A program made the translations under genes and the position numbers. 19,831 bases of DNA from Planctomycetota bacterium (GTDB lineage: Bacteria > Planctomycetota > UBA1135 > UBA2386): positions 1 to 19,831 of the forward strand of contig CANGSN010000008.1 of NCBI GenBank assembly GCA_947455805.1, in the 5' to 3' direction. Each line of letters starts with the position of its first letter. Within the stretch, counting starts at the first letter, position 1. This document shows positions 1 through 7,128 of this stretch, in pieces. Under the pieces are notes generated by a model. The model was not told the DNA's origin. It searched no databases and saw only the letters and a program-made list of their open reading frames with translations.

Positions 1-73
1 GCAGCGGCGGCACTGCGGTGCCGCGCAGGCCCTGGCGCAAGGCGCCGAGGATCGCATCGCGCGCGCTGCTCAT
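1..73 (-). CDS. lutC: Lactate utilization protein C, N-terminal fragment
   Basis: Only the first 24 residues lie in the window; the gene runs off the left edge. The visible N-terminus (MSSARDAILGALRQGL) is the short helix typical of LutC/YkgG proteins. LutC is the non-Fe-S subunit of the LutABC complex, which oxidises L-lactate to pyruvate in Bacillus subtilis. The ATG at 71-73 overlaps the lutB stop (ATGA), so translation is probably coupled to lutB. The identification rests mostly on this linkage and the N-terminal helix, because the conserved LUD core is outside the window. Confidence 0.8.
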   Translation of the reverse strand, partial: MSSARDAILGALRQGLRGTAVPPL

Positions 74-1470
74 CGTCCGCCCTCGCGTTCGCCGCGGTAG
101 GTGGCGCGGAACGACTTGCCGTTCGGCTTCGGCACCTCGCGGCTCGCAGCCCACGCGCGCAGCGGCGGCAGCAGCTTCGCTGCGAACGGCACGCGCGCGC
201 CGATGCGGGCCAGCCACATCGCCACACGATGGCGGCGCGGGCTGCGTTCGCACCACGACCACAGCCGCCACACCAGCTTCTCGAGACGGCCGCCGCTGCC
301 GGCGTTGCCGCTGGCGACGGCGCGCGCGCGCAGTTCGAGCAGCAGCGACGGGATGTCGATCTTGACCGGGCAGACGTCCTTGCAGGCGCCGCACAGACTC
401 GACGCGAACGGCAGCTTGCCGGCGGCGGGCAGGCCCTGCAGCTGCGGCGTCAGGATGGCGCCGATCGGGCCCGGATAGACGGAGCCGTAGGCGTGGCCAC
501 CGATCGACTGGTAGACGGGGCAGGCGTTGAGGCAGGCACCGCAGCGGATGCAGGCGAGCGTCGACTGCATGCGTTCGTCGGCGGCGATGCGCGAGCGGCC
601 GTTGTCGAGCAGCACGACGTGCAGTTCGCGCGGCCCCTGGCCTTCGGGATCGGGCCCGGTCAGCAGGCTCTGGTAGGTCGTCAGGTGTTGCCCCGTGCCG
701 GAGCGCGGCAAGAGGCGCAGGAACACGTCGAGGTCGCGAGCGCGCGGGATCACCTTCTCGATGCCCATCACGGCGACGTGCACGCGCGGCAGCGTCGTCG
801 TCATGCGCGCGTTGCCTTCGTTCTCGAGGATCAGGATCGAGCCGGTCTCGGCGACGCCGAAGTTGACGCCGCTGATGCCGAGGTCGGCGGCGGCGAAGTG
901 CGCGCGCAGGCGTTGCCGTGCGTGTTCGGCCAGCACCGCGGGCTCGCTCGACGCCGGCACGCCGAGCTTGTCGACGAACAGCTGGCCGATCGCCTCCTTC
1001 GTCTTGTGGATCGCGGGCACGATGATGTGCGACGGCGTCTCGCCGGCGAGCTGGATGATCCACTCGCCGAGGTCGGTCTCCACCGGTTCGCGCCCGCTGG
1101 TCGCCAGCGCCGCGTTCAGGTGGATCTCCTCCGTCGCCATGCTCTTGCTCTTCACCAGGCGCGCGGCGCCGTGGCGTTCGGCGAGCTGCTGCACGATCGC
1201 GCAGGCTTCGGCCGCGTCGTGCGCCCAGTGCACGACCGTGCCCGCGGCTTCGGCCCGCTGCACGAACTGCTCGAGGAAGTGGTCGAGCCGGCTCAGCGTG
1301 TGCGCCTTGATCGCCGCCGCCTGCGTGCGCAGCTCCTCCCAGTCGGGGAGCGAGCCGACGGCGCCCTGGCGACGCTGCGCGAACGTATCGGTGGCGCGGC
1401 GCAGCGCGCCGGTCAGCACCGGGTCGCGCAGCGCGTCGCGCACGTTCTGCGCGAGGGTCTCGGGTCGCAT
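70..1470 (-). CDS. lutB: Lactate utilization iron-sulfur protein LutB
   Basis: This 466-residue protein has the usual LutB length. An N-terminal LUD domain covers about residues 60-300, with the conserved stretches KSKSMATEEI (107-116) and GVAETGSI (205-212). A ferredoxin-like region follows, with two 4Fe-4S motifs: C307-C310-C313-C317 (CIRCGACLNACP) and C360-C363-C367 (CGACKDVCP). LutB passes electrons within the cytoplasmic LutABC L-lactate-oxidising complex. I chose ATG 1470 because it gives the family N-terminus and has GGAG about 9 nt upstream; an in-frame ATG at 1518 would add 16 unsupported residues. It overlaps lutC by 4 nt. Unusually, lutA is not adjacent but lies 3 kb away, beyond two plus-strand genes. 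Confidence 0.93.
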   Translation of the reverse strand: MRPETLAQNVRDALRDPVLTGALRRATDTFAQRRQGAVGSLPDWEELRTQAAAIKAHTLSRLDHFLEQFVQRAEAAGTVVHWAHDAAEACAIVQQLAERHGAARLVKSKSMATEEIHLNAALATSGREPVETDLGEWIIQLAGETPSHIIVPAIHKTKEAIGQLFVDKLGVPASSEPAVLAEHARQRLRAHFAAADLGISGVNFGVAETGSILILENEGNARMTTTLPRVHVAVMGIEKVIPRARDLDVFLRLLPRSGTGQHLTTYQSLLTGPDPEGQGPRELHVVLLDNGRSRIAADERMQSTLACIRCGACLNACPVYQSIGGHAYGSVYPGPIGAILTPQLQGLPAAGKLPFASSLCGACKDVCPVKIDIPSLLLELRARAVASGNAGSGGRLEKLVWRLWSWCERSPRRHRVAMWLARIGARVPFAAKLLPPLRAWAASREVPKPNGKSFRATYRGEREGGR

Positions 1471-1553
1471 CGGCTCCACTCCGGGACCATCGCCGACATC
1501 CAGGGGCTTTGCACGCATGTGCCGCCCGGATCGTCGCCGTCGCGAGCGGTGGC

Positions 1554-1559
1554 TAGACT
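1554..1559 (+). promoter_or_regulatory. Candidate -10 element (TAGACT)
   Basis: TAGACT lies 25 nt before the ATG of the secreted protein at 1585, in the 114-bp divergent gap between it and lutB. It sits inside a 17-nt string (GCTAGACTGCGCGCCGC, 1552-1568) that recurs exactly on the minus strand at 13958-13974, also upstream of a secreted-protein gene. No convincing -35 box is visible. Confidence 0.4.
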
Positions 1560-1584
1560 GCGCGCCGCCCCAGCCCTGCATCCC

Positions 1585-2295
1585 ATGCGCCACCTGCTCT
1601 CCCTCGTCGCCGCGGCCGGTTTCGCCGCGTTCGCTTCCGCCCAGGACGCCGTCACCCTGCACAGCGTCACCTGGCGCGCCGACGACACGGTCGCCGTCGT
1701 CTACTCGAAGAATTTCGCGACCTGCGCGCACATGCGCTTTGGCAACGCGACCTGCTCGCAGACCGGCGTGATGACGCACACGCAGAACCTGTTCTGCACG
1801 CAGGGCACGAACGTCACCGTCGTCGTGCCGACCAGCGCGTTCGTCGCCGGCTTCGACGTCGGCGATACGGTCTACATGGTGCACGGCAACAACTCGGGCG
1901 TCGCCAGTCCGTGCGTGCCCGTCGGCTACGACGGTGCCTACGGCCCCGGTTGCGTTGGCAGCAACGGCGTACCGAGCCTGACCACGAACGGCGACGCGCC
2001 GCTCGCCGGCAGCGCGGTCGCCTTCACGATTGCCAACGGCGTGCCGGCGTCGATCGCCGTGCTCGGCTTCGCGACCGACCAGGTCGCGGTGCCGGTGATC
2101 GGCTGCACGCTGCTGATCTTCCCGGTGCTCGGCGTCGTCTCGGTGCCGTTCGACGCGGCCGGCAGCGGCACGTTCGTGTTCCCGACGCCGCCCAGCGCCG
2201 TCGGCGTGCAGTTCGCGGTGCAGGCCTTCGCGCTCGATCCCGCCGGCCCGCAGGGCTTCTCGGCGACCGTCGGTCGCGAGATCCGCGTCCGCTGA
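1585..2295 (+). CDS. Secreted protein with planctomycete-type C-terminal module
   Basis: The function is not recognised. The 236-residue protein starts with a clear signal peptide (about residues 1-19, ending ASAQ). A Thr/Val-rich, presumably beta-rich domain with several cysteines (about 25-110) follows. A second part starts at YGPGCVGSNGVPSL, runs through GCTLLIFPVLGV and ends with a QAFALDP...GFSATVG-like tail. I know this pattern as a repeated C-terminal module in extracellular planctomycete proteins, and a related tail ends the 744-residue protein at 7127-9361. No catalytic motif is visible. The ATG at 1585 is the only start that includes the signal peptide. No Shine-Dalgarno precedes it; a TAGACT element does. 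The next gene on the strand begins 32 nt downstream, so the two probably share a transcript. Confidence 0.82.
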   Translation: MRHLLSLVAAAGFAAFASAQDAVTLHSVTWRADDTVAVVYSKNFATCAHMRFGNATCSQTGVMTHTQNLFCTQGTNVTVVVPTSAFVAGFDVGDTVYMVHGNNSGVASPCVPVGYDGAYGPGCVGSNGVPSLTTNGDAPLAGSAVAFTIANGVPASIAVLGFATDQVAVPVIGCTLLIFPVLGVVSVPFDAAGSGTFVFPTPPSAVGVQFAVQAFALDPAGPQGFSATVGREIRVR

Positions 2296-2327
2296 ACCCG
2301 ACGACGACCACGCCAAGCGATCGAACG

Positions 2328-4502
2328 ATGCGAACCCGACTCCTGGTGGGCGCTGCCGCAGCGCAGGTTCTCGCCGCTGCCGTGCTCTTCAGCCTCGCGG
2401 CCGCCGCGCAAGGCCCGGCTCCCGTCGACTGGCGCGCGCGCATCGCCGAGCACGTCGACACCGCGCGCGAACGCACGCTCGCCGCGTGCAAGGCGAAAGG
2501 CATCGAGCTGCCGGCCGACTTCCTGGCGTGGATCGACGGCGACCCGCAGTTGCGCACGTCGGTCTACGGCTGCCGTCGGGATCCACTGCCGGTGCTGCTG
2601 GCGCTGCGCTCGCTCGAGCTCGACCTCGGCAGCGAACGGGTGCGCCGCGAATACCCGCAACTGGCGCTCGCGTTCGCGATCCAATCCTCGTACGCGGGCC
2701 CGCGCGCCGAGGCGCTCGGCTGGAACGACGGCGCCGACGAGAAGCCGGGCGACGCGTTGCCCGACCTGCGGCCGCGCGCGCCGCTGCAGCTGGTGATCCC
2801 GGGTGATCCGCGCGTGCCCGTCGACACCAACGATCCGCAGCGGAAGCACGACCGCGACGACCACATCGTCAACTTCCTCGAGAGCCACGCGCCGGTCGAG
2901 GTCGACGTGAAGGTGCGGGAACTGCCGCCGCTCGAGTACGACGAGAAGGGCGTGGCGAAGCCGCGCGGCAAGGAGGTCGCCGTCGTGCGCAAGGTCGCGC
3001 GCGCGCCGCTGGCCGCCGACGTCATCGCGTCGGCCGCGCTGCAGGCGGAGTTCAACGCCTACATGACGGCGAACGGCCATCCCGACGTGCGCATCGACTG
3101 CGGCGAACGCGCGGTGCACTGGTACTCCGAGGCCGCGGTCGAGGACGGCGCGTTGCGCAAGCGCATCGCCGACGCGCACGAGCTGTTCCTCGCCGCCTAC
3201 CGCAGCAAGGGTCGCATGCCGGCCGCGCGCGACCCTGCGCCGACGATGGCGGAGTCGATGGCGTGGTTGGTGCGCAACGACCGCCATGCGTTCCCGGCCG
3301 AGGTGCGCGCCGAACGCAAGTGGCCGCGCTTCCCGCTGACGGCCCCGTGGCCGCTGCTGCTGATGCTGGCCGCCGACGACCAACCGTTGCGCGAACGCGA
3401 AGCGATCTGGCAGGCGTTCCGCGACCACGGCGAGCTGAAGACGTACGGAGAGTACATCGGCGGCATCGCGCAGCAGTTCGACATGCAGTCGGCGCGGCGC
3501 TCGTCGCCGTTCCCGTTCGCCTACGGCTCGATCCAGATGATGTGGAAGGACGGCGGCGTGTGCGGAACGATGGGCAACATCGGCGCGCGCACCTGGCGCA
3601 TCGTCGGCGTGCCCGCCGCCACCGCCGGCCAGCCCGGCCACTGCGCGCTGGTGCGCATGGACCACGACGCGGCCAGCGGGCGCTTCCGGTGCACAGGCGA
3701 GCAGTACGCGACCGGCGGCGACGAGGTGACCACGGTGCACGCCGGCTGGAACCACGACGACCGCGGCGGGCGGCGGCCGATGGTGTTCCACCAGGCGATC
3801 GCCTGGGCCTGCAACCACGGGATGGCGGCCCACCTCGAGACGATGGTGCTGCGGCGCGTGTTCGACGCGCTGCCGGCGGCCGAGCAGGGCGCGCAGGCGC
3901 TGGCGTTCGTCGAGGCGGCGCTGGCCCGCAACCCGTTCGCGCTGGTCCTGCTCGACGGCGCGATCGCGGCGCTGGCCGACGCCGACGACGTGCTGCGCTT
4001 CGTCGATCGCTTCGAGACGCTCGCGGTGCCGGCACTCGATGCGAAGGAGCACGCGCTCTACCGCACGACCGTCGTCGACCTGGCCCACGCGCGCATCGCA
4101 GCACTGCCGACGCCGGCTGGTGCGCCGGCGAACCAGCGGCTGCTCGGCGAGCTCGAGCGCCAAGGCTGCCGCGACACGGCGCTGCTGGCGCGCACGTGGC
4201 GCGCGATCGACGGCGAGGCGGGCTTCACGCAGCGCTGCAAGGACGAGCTCGTCGCCTACCTGGCCAACGGCAAGCGCGGCAGCGATCGGCGGGTCGGCCG
4301 CGAGCAGGCGCGTCGCCTCGGAGCCTTGTCGGCGACCGTGAAGGGCAAGGCGGCGAAATCGGCGTGGGCGAACGAACTGCTGCCGCTGTTCGCCGGCAAG
4401 GAGACGCTGACGATCCGCGGCAAGGCGGCGATCGATCCGGTCGTGCTCGAGCTGTGCAAACTCGCCGGCCGCGAGCCGCCGGCGGTCGACGCGGCGAAGT
4501 AG
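2328..4502 (+). CDS. Secreted transglutaminase-like protein
   Basis: This 724-residue protein begins with a long hydrophobic signal peptide (about residues 1-27, ending AAAAQ), so it is probably exported. The best-conserved-looking part is GGVCGTMGNIGARTW followed by GVPAATAGQPGHC, with C412 and H438. That resembles the Cys-His core of transglutaminase/papain-fold proteins found in planctomycetes and related phyla. The catalytic third residue cannot be assigned by eye. Residues 30-400 hold a charged, mostly helical region, and the C-terminal ~250 residues are also helical without a motif I recognise. No Shine-Dalgarno precedes the ATG. The gene converges on lutA with only 18 nt between stop codons. 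The substrate is unknown; the transglutaminase assignment is an inference from one motif. Confidence 0.75.
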   Translation: MRTRLLVGAAAAQVLAAAVLFSLAAAAQGPAPVDWRARIAEHVDTARERTLAACKAKGIELPADFLAWIDGDPQLRTSVYGCRRDPLPVLLALRSLELDLGSERVRREYPQLALAFAIQSSYAGPRAEALGWNDGADEKPGDALPDLRPRAPLQLVIPGDPRVPVDTNDPQRKHDRDDHIVNFLESHAPVEVDVKVRELPPLEYDEKGVAKPRGKEVAVVRKVARAPLAADVIASAALQAEFNAYMTANGHPDVRIDCGERAVHWYSEAAVEDGALRKRIADAHELFLAAYRSKGRMPAARDPAPTMAESMAWLVRNDRHAFPAEVRAERKWPRFPLTAPWPLLLMLAADDQPLREREAIWQAFRDHGELKTYGEYIGGIAQQFDMQSARRSSPFPFAYGSIQMMWKDGGVCGTMGNIGARTWRIVGVPAATAGQPGHCALVRMDHDAASGRFRCTGEQYATGGDEVTTVHAGWNHDDRGGRRPMVFHQAIAWACNHGMAAHLETMVLRRVFDALPAAEQGAQALAFVEAALARNPFALVLLDGAIAALADADDVLRFVDRFETLAVPALDAKEHALYRTTVVDLAHARIAALPTPAGAPANQRLLGELERQGCRDTALLARTWRAIDGEAGFTQRCKDELVAYLANGKRGSDRRVGREQARRLGALSATVKGKAAKSAWANELLPLFAGKETLTIRGKAAIDPVVLELCKLAGREPPAVDAAK

Positions 4503-4520
4503 CCGCACCGTTCCTCCGCT

Positions 4521-5243
4521 TCAGCGCGCCGCCAGGATCTCGGCGAGGTGCAGCGTGCGCACGCGCGAGCCGCGGCGCTGCAGGCGGCCGCGCAGCTGCA
4601 TCAGGCAGCTGCCGTCGACCGCGGTCAGCACGTCGACGCGGTCCTCGTCGAGGCCGCTTAGCTTGTGGTCGACCATCGCCGTCGACAGCTCGGGGAACTT
4701 CACCGCGAACGTGCCGCCGAAGCCGCAGCACGCTTCGCCGGTGCGCAGTTCGACCAGTTCGAGGCCCTGCACGGCGCGCAGCAGCGCGCGCGGCTCGTCG
4801 TAGAGGCCGAGTTCGCGCTTGCCGTGGCAGGCGTCGTGCACGGCGACGCGGTGCGGGAAGCGGGCACCGAGTTCGGTGACGCGCAGTTCGCGCACCAGGA
4901 ACGCGGTCAGCTCGTGCGTCTTGTGCGCGAGTGCCGCCGCGCGCGCGCGCCAGTCCGGTTCGTCGGCGAACAGCTGTTCGTAGCGGTGCACCATCGCCGT
5001 GCACGAGCCCGACGGCGCGACGATCGCGTCGGCGCGTTCGAAGGTGCGCACGAAGTGTCGCGCCACCTCGCGCGCCTGTGGCCAATGCCCCGAGTTGAAC
5101 GCCGGCTGCGCGCAGCACGTCTGCGCCGGATCGAAGGTCACGCGGCAGCCGGCCCGTTCGAGCACGGCGACCGTCGCGTGGGCGACCTCCGGCCACATCT
5201 GGTCGGCGAGGCACGTCGCGAACAGGGCCACGGTACGGGTCAC
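4521..5243 (-). CDS. lutA: Lactate utilization Fe-S protein LutA
   Basis: The 240-residue protein carries the two cysteine-rich (CCG) domains of LutA/YkgE: C11, C43-C44 and C81 in the first half, and C139, C172-C173 (ACCGFGG) and C213 in the second. These bind Fe-S cofactor in the LutABC complex, which oxidises L-lactate to pyruvate. The start is GTG at 5241-5243, giving VTRTVALFATC as in the family. This GTG overlaps the TGA of the upstream PIN-like toxin (GTGA), so lutA is probably translated from the toxin transcript; a weak AGGA lies about 10 nt upstream. It is separated from lutBC by two plus-strand genes, unlike the usual contiguous lutABC order. Confidence 0.92.
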   Translation of the reverse strand: MTRTVALFATCLADQMWPEVAHATVAVLERAGCRVTFDPAQTCCAQPAFNSGHWPQAREVARHFVRTFERADAIVAPSGSCTAMVHRYEQLFADEPDWRARAAALAHKTHELTAFLVRELRVTELGARFPHRVAVHDACHGKRELGLYDEPRALLRAVQGLELVELRTGEACCGFGGTFAVKFPELSTAMVDHKLSGLDEDRVDVLTAVDGSCLMQLRGRLQRRGSRVRTLHLAEILAAR

Positions 5244-5620
5244 GAGAGTCCTGGCCGTCGAATCGGCAGAATGCGGACGCGCGCGCTGGCGGGCTCGACG
5301 ACGACGAGCGCGCCGCGATCCAACTCCTGTTCGAAGCGCCTGAGGATCTCGATCATCGTGCGACCGAGGCCCGCAGGCAGTAGATCCTGAGTTCTTGCCT
5401 GGATCACGCTCGGTCCCAAGGTGCCGGCCTTTGCGAGCAAGGCTCCGAAATCGAGGTCGTTGGTGAAGACGATCCACCCGTGCTCACGTGCCCAACCCAG
5501 CACGGTGTCGTCTTGGCTGCTCGGATCGCCGACGGTCGACCAATGGCGGCTTTCGATCCCCTCCGTCGCGAAGAACTGGACCCATTCCGGGGTCAGGTTC
5601 ATGTCGACGAGGATCTTCAT
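5240..5620 (-). CDS. DUF5615 PIN-like toxin
   Basis: This 126-residue protein is a PIN-like (VapC-related) domain of the DUF5615 group. The N-terminal strand MKILVDMNLTP carries the acidic D6. D37/D38 and the diagnostic TNDLDFG motif (53-59) supply the other acidic residues expected in a metal-dependent RNase site. DUF5615 proteins normally pair with DUF433 antitoxins, and the gene directly upstream is one, overlapping by ATGA. The toxin stop overlaps the lutA start (GTGA), tying toxin and lactate-oxidation genes into one translational chain. RNase activity is inferred from the family. Confidence 0.88.
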   Translation of the reverse strand: MKILVDMNLTPEWVQFFATEGIESRHWSTVGDPSSQDDTVLGWAREHGWIVFTNDLDFGALLAKAGTLGPSVIQARTQDLLPAGLGRTMIEILRRFEQELDRGALVVVEPASARVRILPIRRPGLS

Positions 5621-5856
5621 GACGCGCGCAGCGGAAGATCCATCTCCTGCGATCGCCAGGCTGCGAAGGTCAAGGCTGCGAGCACATCGTCGCGCTCGAG
5701 ATACGGGTAGGCGCGCAGGACGTCTTCCATCGAGCTGCCGGACGCGAGGAGTCCGACGATGGTGCCGACGGTGACCCGCATGCCGCGAATGCAGGGTCGT
5801 CCGGACATCACGTGGGGGTCGTGCGTGATCCGCTGCAGCAGCTCGTTCGGTGTCAT
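5617..5856 (-). CDS. DUF433 antitoxin
   Basis: This 79-residue protein is a complete DUF433 domain. It shows the hallmark run HVMSGRPCIRGMRVTV (15-30) and the YPYLERDDVLAAL motif (50-62). DUF433 proteins are helix-turn-helix-like antitoxins of DUF5615 toxins and are expected to neutralise the toxin and perhaps repress the operon. The gene overlaps the toxin by 4 nt and is preceded by a 75-bp gap after the dehydrogenase gene. That gap holds no clear Shine-Dalgarno. The pair may sit as an insertion between the dehydrogenase gene and lutA. Confidence 0.9.
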   Translation of the reverse strand: MTPNELLQRITHDPHVMSGRPCIRGMRVTVGTIVGLLASGSSMEDVLRAYPYLERDDVLAALTFAAWRSQEMDLPLRAS

Positions 5857-5931
5857 TGGAGCACGATACCGCGCTGTAGTTCTCGCCGCGCGGCTTTGGT
5901 GCGCGAGGCGGGCGTCAGCTCATTCTCGGCG

Positions 5932-7062
5932 TCACGACAGCACCGCCACGCCCTTCACGTAGTCGGGCTGCGTGTGCGCGCCGTCGAACGCGCGCGGCAC
6001 CGCGTGCAGGCCGTCGTAGCGATGTGTCAGCATGGAATCGACCTGCACCTTGCCCGTCGCCAGCAGCTGCTGCGCTTGCCGATAGACGCTCGGGCGGCCA
6101 TCGGCATCGAAGCCGCCGCTGGCGCCGACCGACGTCACCAGCGCCAGTTCGCGCCACTGCAGCGGGTTCAGATGCGACATCGGAGCGTCGCCGTGGCCGA
6201 CGCCGTAGAGCAGCACGGTCGCCTGCTTCTTCAGCAAGCGGGGAACGGCGGCGAGCACGTGGCCCGCACCCGTCGCCTCGACCAGGTACTCGGCGCCGCC
6301 GCGCGCATGCACCGCGGCAGCGAGTTCGTCCGGGAGCACCGCGGTGGCGCCGAAGGTCGTCGCCAGCGAGCGCTTCGTCGGGCTCGGATCGCTGACCACG
6401 ATCGCGCCGTCGAACGCCAGCACGCTGCGCAGCGCCTGCACGAACAGGAGGCCCGCGGGGCCGGCGCCGAGCACGACCGCCGTGCGCACGGCCTCTGCGC
6501 CGCGGCCGGCGACGCGGAAGCGTGTGTGGGCCTGTTCGCCGCGTGCGAGGCAGTGCAGCACGCAGCCGAGCGGCTCGCTCATTGCGGCGCGGACGAACGG
6601 CACGCCGTCGGCGATCGGCAGCGTGTTGACCGCGGGCACCACCAGTTCGTCGGCGAATGCGCCCGGCAGGCCGGAGATGCCGTGCTCGCGATAGAACGCG
6701 CACTGGTGGCTGTCGCCGGTCGCGCAATAGTCGCACACCGGCTCGCGCCGTTCGCTGCGGCAGTTGCGGCCCTGGTCGACGACCACGCGCGCGCCGACGG
6801 CGACGTCGCGCACCGACTTGCCGATCTCGACGACGGTGCCGGTGATCTCGTGGCCGAGGATCTGCGGCGCTTCGCGCAGCGGGATCGCGCGGCCGCTGGC
6901 GTCGAAGTGGAAGTTCGACTCCCCCGACCAGATGTGGAAGTCCGTGCCGCAGACCCCGACCGCCGCCGGGCGCACGCGCACGTCGTGCGGCCCGAGCGGC
7001 GGGGACGCCACCTCGAGCAGTTCGAGGCGGTGCGGCGCGACCAGGGCCTGGGCACGACTCAT
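5932..7062 (-). CDS. Zinc-dependent MDR alcohol/sugar dehydrogenase
   Basis: The 376-residue protein is a full-length medium-chain dehydrogenase. Catalytic zinc ligands are visible at C38 (CGTD), H71-E72 (GHE) and E163. Structural-zinc cysteines are C101, C110, C113 and C121. The Rossmann motif GAGPAG (199-204) binds NAD(P). It probably oxidises a hydroxyl of a sugar or polyol in the cytoplasm; the substrate cannot be read from sequence. The gene lies downstream of a UxaA-type dehydratase and a secreted protein on the same strand, and upstream of the toxin-antitoxin pair and lutA, which suggests carbohydrate catabolism. No Shine-Dalgarno is visible. Threonine- or sorbitol-dehydrogenase-like activities are alternatives. 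Confidence 0.88.
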   Translation of the reverse strand: MSRAQALVAPHRLELLEVASPPLGPHDVRVRPAAVGVCGTDFHIWSGESNFHFDASGRAIPLREAPQILGHEITGTVVEIGKSVRDVAVGARVVVDQGRNCRSERREPVCDYCATGDSHQCAFYREHGISGLPGAFADELVVPAVNTLPIADGVPFVRAAMSEPLGCVLHCLARGEQAHTRFRVAGRGAEAVRTAVVLGAGPAGLLFVQALRSVLAFDGAIVVSDPSPTKRSLATTFGATAVLPDELAAAVHARGGAEYLVEATGAGHVLAAVPRLLKKQATVLLYGVGHGDAPMSHLNPLQWRELALVTSVGASGGFDADGRPSVYRQAQQLLATGKVQVDSMLTHRYDGLHAVPRAFDGAHTQPDYVKGVAVLS

Positions 7063-7098
7063 GGACGGTTGCTTCGAGGGGGCGTCCAGGAGGGCTCC

Positions 7099-7128
7099 GA
7101 TCCTGTTCGCCTTCGGGCGGACAGGATC
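7099..7128. terminator. 13-bp hairpin with TTCG/CGAA loop at a gene end
   Basis: GATCCTGTTCGCC (7099-7111) and GGCGGACAGGATC (7116-7128) form a 13-bp stem around a TTCG loop. Read as plus-strand RNA the stem is fully paired (one G-U pair) and closed by a cUUCGg tetraloop; as minus-strand RNA it has one C-A mismatch and a CGAA loop. The right arm overlaps the stop codon of the minus-strand secreted-protein gene. No U-tract follows on the minus strand, so terminator function is uncertain. It could instead protect a 3' end or attenuate read-through into the dehydrogenase gene. Confidence 0.55.

Noticed and set aside
12..27. Short GGCAC/GTGCC inverted repeat
   Set aside because: Lies within lutC coding sequence and is short; expected by chance.
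229..2295. A plus-strand open frame continuing far upstream of 1585
   Set aside because: The part before 1585 is antisense to lutB, has Arg/Ala-rich low-complexity composition and matches no family; the signal peptide begins at 1585.
1938..4508. Long minus-strand open frame opposite the 2328-4502 gene
   Set aside because: Arg/His-rich composition typical of the antisense of GC-rich genes; the plus strand has a signal peptide and a plausible catalytic motif.
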